In this document: one piece after another, positions 58,224-64,000 of the stretch
Layout: every line of letters begins with the position of its first letter
Numbering within the stretch: position 1 is the first letter of the stretch
Assembly: GCF_003254545.1 (NCBI RefSeq)
Contig: NZ_QJRH01000065.1
Span: 62,001-126,000 of the forward strand
DNA length: 64,000 nt
DNA from: Flavobacterium tistrianum
GTDB lineage: Bacteria > Bacteroidota > Bacteroidia > Flavobacteriales > Flavobacteriaceae
Reading direction: 5' to 3'
Notes under the pieces: model-generated
The model's input: only the letters and a program-made list of their open reading frames with translations
Told to the model about the DNA's origin: nothing
Database searches by the model: none
Program-made: the position numbers and the translations under genes

Positions 58224-59477
58224 ATGGAAATTTCAACTGATCAAGATATAGCTAAAGTAAAGGCATTAAAGAAAATGAAAGCAACAGCTTTGTCTCTTTT
58301 GGGTTTCGCAGTGCTTCTTTTTATAATTGCCATTTACTTCAAAATTCCGATACTTCAGGCTTTTAGCGAGGCAGCAATGGTTGGCGGAATAGCCGATTGG
58401 TTTGCAGTTGTGGCACTTTTTCGCCATCCTATGGGAATTCCGATTTGGCATACGGCAATCATTCCCACAAAGAAAAATGAAATAGGAGAGAACCTCGGAA
58501 ATTTTGTTTCTGAGGAATTTTTGAATCGTGAAAAACTAGAAATTAAACTGGATGAATTCAATTTTGCAACCAAAGCGTCAGAATGGCTTTCACAAGAAGG
58601 GAATTCTAATAAAATAGCAAGTGTTGTTGCGGTAAATATTATTCCAGGAATTTTAAGAACAATAAAAGATGAAGATGTTAAAAGATTTATTCAGGTTCAA
58701 TTTAAGGAAAAAATTGAAGGAATAAATTTTGGCGATTGGGTTGCGTTGGCATTAGAACCTTTGCAAAAAGGAAATCTAAAAAATCAGATGCTGACAAATC
58801 TTTTGGAAGTTATGAGCAGTGAATTGACCAATAATAAAGATTTAATTAGGCAGAAAGTAAAAGCTTCAACGCCATTTTTAAGCTTTGGTCTTGCTGATAA
58901 AAGCATTACTGAGGGCGTGTTTAACGGTTTGCAGGATTTCTTAAACGAGGCGAAAAAACCTGAAAGCGCTGTTAGATTAAAGATTGACGAATACATTTTT
59001 AATTTCTTGGAAAAAATAAAAAACTCTGAAGAAATGAGAGTTAAAATCAATGATATGATTTTAGGTTTTGTTGGGAAAAAAGAAGTACAGGATTATATTA
59101 ATGGAATTTGGGATGAAATTAAACTTTCTATAACAAACGATTTAAGTCGTGGTGATGATTCTTCGATAAAAAATAACATTGCTGATTTGATTCAGACTTT
59201 CGGAAACGGAATTAAAGAAGATTCTATTATGATTGACAAAATAAACGGATTTATCAAGAATGATTTATTATCAATGCTTTTGAACAATAAAAAAGTAATT
59301 GGAGATTTGATTTCGTCAACCGTAAAAAGTTGGGATGGAAAAGAAGTTTCAGAGAAATTAGAATTAGAAATCGGGAAAGATCTTCAATACATAAGAATCA
59401 ATGGAACTTTGGTTGGTGGGGTTATTGGACTTGTGATTTATGGAGTGGAGCAGATTTATCATTATTTTATTGTTTGA
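58224..59477 (+). CDS. DUF445 membrane protein
   Basis: A 417-residue protein with an N-terminal hydrophobic helix (KATALSLLGFAVLLFIIAIYF) and AFSEAAMVGGIADWFAVVALFRHPMG, the DUF445 signature. A long helical soluble part follows (GFVGKKEVQDYINGIWDEIK), and a last hydrophobic segment, GGVIGLVIYGVEQIYHYFI. Family function is unknown, often said to be inner-membrane. The ATG at 58224 is preferred; a GTG at 58206 would add six residues. Confidence 0.85.
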   Translation: MEISTDQDIAKVKALKKMKATALSLLGFAVLLFIIAIYFKIPILQAFSEAAMVGGIADWFAVVALFRHPMGIPIWHTAIIPTKKNEIGENLGNFVSEEFLNREKLEIKLDEFNFATKASEWLSQEGNSNKIASVVAVNIIPGILRTIKDEDVKRFIQVQFKEKIEGINFGDWVALALEPLQKGNLKNQMLTNLLEVMSSELTNNKDLIRQKVKASTPFLSFGLADKSITEGVFNGLQDFLNEAKKPESAVRLKIDEYIFNFLEKIKNSEEMRVKINDMILGFVGKKEVQDYINGIWDEIKLSITNDLSRGDDSSIKNNIADLIQTFGNGIKEDSIMIDKINGFIKNDLLSMLLNNKKVIGDLISSTVKSWDGKEVSEKLELEIGKDLQYIRINGTLVGGVIGLVIYGVEQIYHYFIV

Positions 59478-59501
59478 TAAAAAAGATTTCAAAAGATACG
59501 G

Positions 59502-59572
59502 TTGTCAGGCTGAGCGGAGTCGAATCCCTGTTATTACGTTTTATAAGCCTTCGACTCCGCTCAGGATGACAA
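59502..59572. repeat. Inverted repeat, GTCA-CTGAGCGGAGTC family
   Basis: TTGTCAGGCTGAGCGGAGTC and TCGAA on the left pair with TTCGACTCCGCTCAG and GATGACAA on the right, 23-25 nt with two mismatches. It is a relative of 4147-4212. Confidence 0.8.
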
Positions 59573-59593
59573 TTAGAGTGTGTGTAAAATAGT

Positions 59594-59656
59594 TCTCGCA
59601 AAGTCGCGGAGAAGCAAAGTTTATAAATTTCTTTGCGACTTAGCGTCTTTGCGAGA
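59594..59656. repeat. Inverted repeat TCTCGCAAAGTCGC family
   Basis: 26-nt arms TCTCGCAAAGTCGCGGAGAA (left, from 59594) and the complement ending TTTGCGAGA at 59656 match at 21 of 26, loop 11 nt. It lies 48 nt beyond the gpmI stop on the minus strand and may terminate it. Confidence 0.78.
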
Positions 59657-59703
59657 TTTTTTTAAGTTCTATTTAATAAACTTATATAACTTATATGTGA
59701 AAA

Positions 59704-61221
59704 TTATAGAAGTGAATGACAAGTCATAGCATTTGGCTGCTGAATTCCCATCAACTCTAAAATAGTAGGAGCAATGTCACCTAAAACACCATCTTGAATG
59801 TTTTTTAGTTGTTTGTCAACTAAAATAATTGGAACTGGGTTTGTTGTGTGAGCCGTGTTTGGAGAACCATCAGGATTGATCATGGTTTCACAGTTTCCGT
59901 GATCGGCGATTACGATTGTAGTGTAATCGTTAGCAAGAGCAGCGTCGATTACTTTTTTCGCGCAAGCGTCAACCGCTTCACAAGCTTTAATTGCAGCTTC
60001 CATAATTCCAGTATGTCCAACCATGTCTCCGTTAGCGAAATTTAAACAAACGAAATCAACTTCGCCTTTGTTCAATTCAGGAACAAGAGCGTCAGCCAAT
60101 TCGTAAGCGCTCATTTCTGGTTTCAAATCGTATGTTGCTACTTTTGGAGAGTTTCTTAAGATTCTTTCTTCACCTTCAAAAGGAGTTTCTCTACCTCCAG
60201 AGAAAAAGAAAGTTACGTGCGGATATTTCTCAGTCTCCGCAATTCTGATTTGTTTTTTACCAGCTTTTTCTAAAACCTCACCAAGAGTTTCAGTGATATT
60301 ATCTTTATTGTAAACTACTTTTACGTTTTGGTACGTTTCATCGTAGTTTGTCAATGTTACATAATATAGGTTTAGTTTATGCATGTTTTGCTCGTGGAAA
60401 TCCTGTTGCGAAAGTGCTTCAGTAAGTTCGCGTCCTCTGTCTGTTCTAAAATTAAAGAAAATTACAACATCGCCTTCAACAATTGTAGCAAGAGGTTTTG
60501 CATTGTCATCAACAATAACAACAGGTTCGATAAATTCGTCAGTAACATCTTTTTCGTAGCTTGAAAGAACACTTGCAACGGCGTTTGTTGATGGAGTTCC
60601 AACGCCATTTACAAGAAGATCATAAGCTAATTTTACACGTTCCCAACGTTTATCACGATCCATTGCGTAGTAACGCCCAACAATAGAAGCGATTTTTACA
60701 GGAGTATCTTTAATATAATCTTCTAAATCATGAATATATTTTGCTCCAGATTTTGGATCAACATCACGTCCGTCTGTAAAAGCATGAACATAAACTTGAT
60801 CTAAACCATATTCTTGAGAAGCATCAATTAATCCTCGAAGGTGTGAAGTATGTGAGTGAACACCACCATCTGAAACTAATCCTAAAAAGTGTACTTTTTT
60901 ATTATTGTCTTTAGCGTACTTAAAAGCATCAACTAAAACTTGCTCTTTTGCTAAAGTTTTGTGTTCTACGGCTAAATTTATTTTGGCTAAATCTTGGTAT
61001 ACAATTCTTCCTGCACCTAGATTCATGTGTCCAACCTCGCTATTTCCCATTTGCCCTTCAGGAAGACCAACATTTAATCCGTCAGTTCTAAGCTGTGCGC
61101 TTGGGTAGTTTTTATAAAGACTGTTTATAAAAGGAACATTTGCATTGTCTATTGCAGATACTTTAGGGTCAGGAGATTTTCCCCAACCATCCAAAATCAT
61201 AAGGATAACTTTTCTGTTCAT
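59704..61221 (-). CDS. gpmI: 2,3-bisphosphoglycerate-independent phosphoglycerate mutase
   Basis: A 505-residue alkaline-phosphatase-fold enzyme that interconverts 2- and 3-phosphoglycerate. Asp11 in LMILDGWG and the phosphoserine nucleophile Ser61 in GQMGNSEVGHMNLGAGR are visible. HAFTDGRDVDP, IFFNFRTDRGREL, CLNFANGDMVGHTG and VIADHGNCE (metal ligands) complete the site. The length is standard. A -7 TATATTTG is at 61239-61246 on its strand. Monocistronic. Confidence 0.96.
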   Translation of the reverse strand: MNRKVILMILDGWGKSPDPKVSAIDNANVPFINSLYKNYPSAQLRTDGLNVGLPEGQMGNSEVGHMNLGAGRIVYQDLAKINLAVEHKTLAKEQVLVDAFKYAKDNNKKVHFLGLVSDGGVHSHTSHLRGLIDASQEYGLDQVYVHAFTDGRDVDPKSGAKYIHDLEDYIKDTPVKIASIVGRYYAMDRDKRWERVKLAYDLLVNGVGTPSTNAVASVLSSYEKDVTDEFIEPVVIVDDNAKPLATIVEGDVVIFFNFRTDRGRELTEALSQQDFHEQNMHKLNLYYVTLTNYDETYQNVKVVYNKDNITETLGEVLEKAGKKQIRIAETEKYPHVTFFFSGGRETPFEGEERILRNSPKVATYDLKPEMSAYELADALVPELNKGEVDFVCLNFANGDMVGHTGIMEAAIKACEAVDACAKKVIDAALANDYTTIVIADHGNCETMINPDGSPNTAHTTNPVPIILVDKQLKNIQDGVLGDIAPTILELMGIQQPNAMTCHSLL

Positions 61222-61238
61222 TGCATTTTTGTTTTCTA

Positions 61239-61246
61239 CAAATATA
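61239..61246 (-). promoter_or_regulatory. -7 element of gpmI
   Basis: On the minus strand TATATTTG matches TAnnTTTG, 17 nt before the start codon. No TTG at the ideal spacing. Confidence 0.5.
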
Positions 61247-61667
61247 AGGCATTTCTAAAGTTTGAAACCTGAGCAATGTTACATTTATATTTAATAAAAT
61301 GAACTATAAAAAAAAATATTGATTTAATTGAAGAAGCCTTTATTTTTTAAAATTAATTCACATGAAGCTCTTTTTCCGACTTTATTTTTGATAGCATTAT
61401 AGTCAATAATGTATTTTGCACTAACATAAAAGATGTGTTTTAGGCGACATTATTTAATAGTCATGACGCATTGTGCTCGAAATCATTATTAATAACTCAT
61501 TCAAAACTAGCAGAGTTGTATGTTTTGAATTTAAGATTTCCATTTTGTTTTACTTTTTTTAAGAAACGAGATAAAATGTTTTGTTTTTCACTATAAGATA
61601 AAATCTTACAGAAAGGCGGTTTAGTGTTAAAATTTAAACAAAAAATACCTGAAAATCAGGCTTGTAT

Positions 61668-61697
61668 TTTGCACGGTATGATTTTTTTATATTTTTG
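61668..61697 (+). promoter_or_regulatory. Consensus promoter of the L,D-transpeptidase gene
   Basis: TTTG at 61668-61671, an 18-nt spacer and TATTTTTG at 61690-61697. Start near 61704, about 30 nt before the ATG. A hairpin around CCTGAAAATCAGG (61648-61660) lies directly upstream. Confidence 0.75.
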
Positions 61698-61733
61698 CGA
61701 TACCCAAATTTTTGTTTAACCTAAAGAAATTCA

Positions 61734-62459
61734 ATGATTTACAAAATTTATCCGTTATTTGTGTTTTTGCTATTGTCTTTTGGAAAAGATTCAAAAAACA
61801 CAGCCGATCTTAAAAAAAATGCCACTGTAAAAGCGATTGCTAAAGTCGAAAAAGTTACAGTTGATTCTAAAATCGAGAGCGTTTATAACTCTTTAAATTC
61901 GAACAATTTTAAAATGCCTGAGCTTAAAACTTTCTCAGAAGCTTTAAAAGGATTTTATTTGTTGAAAGAAAGAGGAGTGATCAAGAAAAATATCCTAACA
62001 CTAATTGATTTCAGTTTGTCATCAAACACTAAACGTTTGTGGGTGATTGATTTAACTAGTAATACAATTTTGTTTAATTCGCTTGTAGCTCACGGAAGAA
62101 ATACTGGTGAAGAATTTGCTTCAGCATTTTCAAATCTTAATTCATCATTTAAAAGCAGTTTAGGTTTTTATGCAACTGGTGAAATTTATCAAGGAAAACA
62201 TGGCGCTTCTTTGCGTTTAGATGGTTTAGAAAATGGCGTAAATGACAATGCTCGCGAAAGAGGCGTTGTAATGCATGGTGCAGATTACGTGTCTGAGTCC
62301 TTCATCAGAGATCATAAAAGATTAGGCAGAAGTCAAGGCTGTCCAGCACTTCCAGTTGAATTAACAAATGAGATTATCGAATTAATAAAAGACAAATCGT
62401 GTTTATATATCTACCATCCTTCAAGAAGTTTTGCGATGGAAGAGAGGTTAATTTCTTAA
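61734..62459 (+). CDS. Murein L,D-transpeptidase-like catalytic protein (YkuD_2)
   Basis: A 241-residue exported protein with a hydrophobic start (YPLFVFLLLSFG). The catalytic region has GVVMHGADYVSES (His181) and LGRSQGCPALPVE with Cys203, the HxnSxGC order of L,D-transpeptidases. It fits the 'murein L,D-transpeptidase catalytic domain' family (YkuD_2), which forms 3-3 crosslinks or attaches proteins to peptidoglycan. Its last 12 nt overlap the end of the convergent transpeptidase gene. Confidence 0.85.
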   Translation: MIYKIYPLFVFLLLSFGKDSKNTADLKKNATVKAIAKVEKVTVDSKIESVYNSLNSNNFKMPELKTFSEALKGFYLLKERGVIKKNILTLIDFSLSSNTKRLWVIDLTSNTILFNSLVAHGRNTGEEFASAFSNLNSSFKSSLGFYATGEIYQGKHGASLRLDGLENGVNDNARERGVVMHGADYVSESFIRDHKRLGRSQGCPALPVELTNEIIELIKDKSCLYIYHPSRSFAMEERLIS

Positions 62460-64000
62460 TTGCGCATATAAATCCGAATCTAAATCATAAATATCAGCTC
62501 TGAAAATGAGCTGATTTTTTTTGCTCCATGCTGTCCAATACCACTGGTATAAAGCGTACTTTTTGGTAATCTTGAAACTCATTGTTGTTTTACTAGCTAT
62601 AATAGTGTCAATTCTGTCTTGAGGCCAGTTTCCATCAACATCTAATATATGTTGGGCCAGTTCCAATGGGTTTTCAACACGCACGCATCCAGAACTCATA
62701 GAACGATTATTGCGCCCAAAAATATTTCGGTGATTTGTATCGTGCAGATAAACACTGTGATGATTTGGGAATAAGATTTTCATTAATCCTAATGAGTTGT
62801 CATAACCAGGACTTTGAACATAACGATAATTGTTTGGTTTGTTTTCATTCCATGCCATCGGAGAAACAACCTTTCCAGCAGTATCATAGATAGTTATGTT
62901 CTTATTGGCTAAATAATTTCGGTTTCTTTTCATTGCAGGAACCACATCTTCTTTTAAGATTGTTGGAGGAACAGTCCATGTGGGATTAAAAACAACTGTT
63001 TTCAAAAACGAAGTAATAATAGGCGTTCTTCTTTTGCTGGTTCCAACTACAATATTTCTAACTAAAGTTGTGTCTTTGTTTTCGACAACATTTAAGCTGT
63101 AATCAGGAATATTGATAATGAAATAATTTTCAGCTAATTCTGACGGATACCATCTCCATCGTTCCAAATTGGCAATGATCTGTTTTTTTCTATCTTCTTT
63201 AGAATAATTTAAAGCGCGAATAGTTCCTGCTCCGATAATACCGTCCGAAGCTAAACCGTGCCTTTCTTGGAATCTTTTAACTGCTTCAAAAGTTTTGTGA
63301 TTATAAATCTTTGTAAGGCTGTCTTTTCCAGACATGTCGTTCCAGTACAAAAGCCTTTTTTTAATGTTTATTAAAACAGGATTAGTATCGTTTAAAACAA
63401 TTTTATCAGCAGATTCAATATTATTTACATTGTCGTCTGGAAAAGTATTGATGATTTCCAGTGCTTTTAGTAATTCTTTGTAAGTTTCGGTTTTAGGCTG
63501 AATATTTTCAACAATGCTATCTAATTTATTTCTATTGAAACCTTTAATTAAAACAGAATTCACATCAAATTCTTTTTCTTCCAAATCCCAATTGGTGTAC
63601 AATTTTTTAGGGTCTAATTTTCCTTTATAAATATGATTTAGATATTTTTCAAAATTATAAGTCACTAAAATATCATACTTAGCCAGATCTTTATCGCTAA
63701 GTGAAGTTACTTTACTTTCGTATTTTTTAAGTTGGGATATTTTGTAATCTTCAGGTTCTAAACCTAATTCTTCTGATTTTTCTAATTGGGATAAAACAAA
63801 AGCTCTCTTTTTAAGGTTTCCCCATACGGTTTGGTTCTCAGATGCAATGTAAAATTGCTTTAAGGTTTCGCTTTTAAAAGTTCCTATTAATGCAGTGTCA
63901 ATTTCGACAGTTCTCTCGTCAGTAAGTATAATTGCTGGTGCCTTTTTTTTGATATTAGATGCGGGTTTTGGATTTTCTTTTTTACAGCCCAGAAAAAGGC
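62448..64000 (-). CDS. L,D-transpeptidase (YcbB/LdtD-like) lipoprotein, 5' end cut off
   Basis: About 517 residues lie in the window, and the frame stays open to the edge. It begins LFLGCKKENPKPASN, a lipobox with a Cys, so only a short signal sequence is missing; a GTG at 63663-63665 is internal. A peptidoglycan-binding segment (TIRALNYS, after VKRFQERHGLASDGIIG) precedes the YkuD domain. The catalytic motif is SVYLHDTNHRNIFGRNN and SMSSGCVRVENPLELA, the Cys in SSGCVR. It makes L,D (3-3) crosslinks. Convergent overlap with the gene at 61734. Confidence 0.9.
   Translation of the reverse strand, partial: LFLGCKKENPKPASNIKKKAPAIILTDERTVEIDTALIGTFKSETLKQFYIASENQTVWGNLKKRAFVLSQLEKSEELGLEPEDYKISQLKKYESKVTSLSDKDLAKYDILVTYNFEKYLNHIYKGKLDPKKLYTNWDLEEKEFDVNSVLIKGFNRNKLDSIVENIQPKTETYKELLKALEIINTFPDDNVNNIESADKIVLNDTNPVLINIKKRLLYWNDMSGKDSLTKIYNHKTFEAVKRFQERHGLASDGIIGAGTIRALNYSKEDRKKQIIANLERWRWYPSELAENYFIINIPDYSLNVVENKDTTLVRNIVVGTSKRRTPIITSFLKTVVFNPTWTVPPTILKEDVVPAMKRNRNYLANKNITIYDTAGKVVSPMAWNENKPNNYRYVQSPGYDNSLGLMKILFPNHHSVYLHDTNHRNIFGRNNRSMSSGCVRVENPLELAQHILDVDGNWPQDRIDTIIASKTTMSFKITKKYALYQWYWTAWSKKNQLIFRADIYDLDSDLYAQLRN

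Larger units (their letters stand above)
61222..61733. other. Gene-free region between gpmI and an L,D-transpeptidase gene (512 bp)
   Basis: A divergent region. It contains the gpmI -7 (61239-61246), an AT-rich stretch without a credible gene, a small hairpin (61642-61670) and the consensus promoter at 61668-61697 for the plus-strand gene. Most of the middle (61300-61620) shows no pattern I can name. Confidence 0.6.

Noticed and set aside
61300..61620. Small gene in the region between gpmI and the transpeptidase
   Set aside because: No frame over about 40 codons with a start or recognisable sequence was evident.
63663..63665. GTG as start of the last gene
   Set aside because: The frame continues upstream to the window edge with a lipobox (LFLGC), so the GTG is internal.

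Overview
The window reads as a chromosomal stretch of a Flavobacterium-like member of the Bacteroidota. The base composition is low in G+C. Several promoters fit the Bacteroidota form TTTG-N19-TAnnTTTG, and Shine-Dalgarno sequences are mostly absent. There is a type IX secretion (T9SS) cargo protein and a T9SS plug protein, a FolK-deoxynucleoside kinase fusion, DUF5103, DUF983 and DUF1573 proteins, and many short inverted repeats between genes. I found no rRNA, complete insertion sequence, prophage or CRISPR array. The content is mostly housekeeping with small accessory pieces between.

Layout. 1-2.8 kb: the start of a DJ-1/PfpI-domain regulator, divergent from an alternating VOC / SRPBCC / VOC / SRPBCC / VOC cluster. 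2.9-9.1 kb: serB, a small membrane pair, a GH3-family protein, a zinc-ribbon DUF2797 protein and a GT9 glycosyltransferase. 9.2-16 kb: AsmA-like protein, secreted hydrolase, SppA and the FolK-dNK fusion. 16-23.3 kb: a lectin-type T9SS cargo protein, a SpoU methyltransferase, DUF1573, mutS, a tRNA-Gly/tRNA-Leu operon and a heptad-repeat lipoprotein. 23.6-30.1 kb: waaA, DegT aminotransferase, galE, a transporter, a probable toxin-antitoxin pair, fabD and DUF983.

30.2-35.9 kb: an AraC regulator; YceI, a small ferredoxin-like protein and a pirin, of which YceI and pirin share an operator-like palindrome; two small secreted proteins; and a RamB-like regulator. 36-39.1 kb: the glyoxylate shunt, aceB-aceA, divergent from that regulator across a perfect 14-bp palindrome. 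39.2-49 kb: Crp-like regulator, DUF6370, purT, a U32 protein, an outer-membrane barrel protein, a DUF2383 protein, aspartate aminotransferase, a desaturase, rsmG and an orphan. 49.3-64 kb: pruA, apaG, T9SS plug, a SNF2 helicase, a methyltransferase, GxxExxY, map, DUF445, gpmI and two convergent L,D-transpeptidases, the last cut by the window edge.

How the parts work together. Envelope functions recur: Kdo transfer, sugar-nucleotide and aminosugar synthesis, AsmA-like transport, peptidoglycan L,D-crosslinking, and T9SS cargo and plug. Central carbon and amino-acid metabolism is represented by aceBA with its likely regulator, gpmI, serB, pruA and aspartate aminotransferase. The most distinctive non-coding content is a set of intergenic inverted-repeat families. 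Some bracket single accessory genes (DUF4375, GxxExxY), and one ~100-nt family shows compensatory changes in its hairpin.
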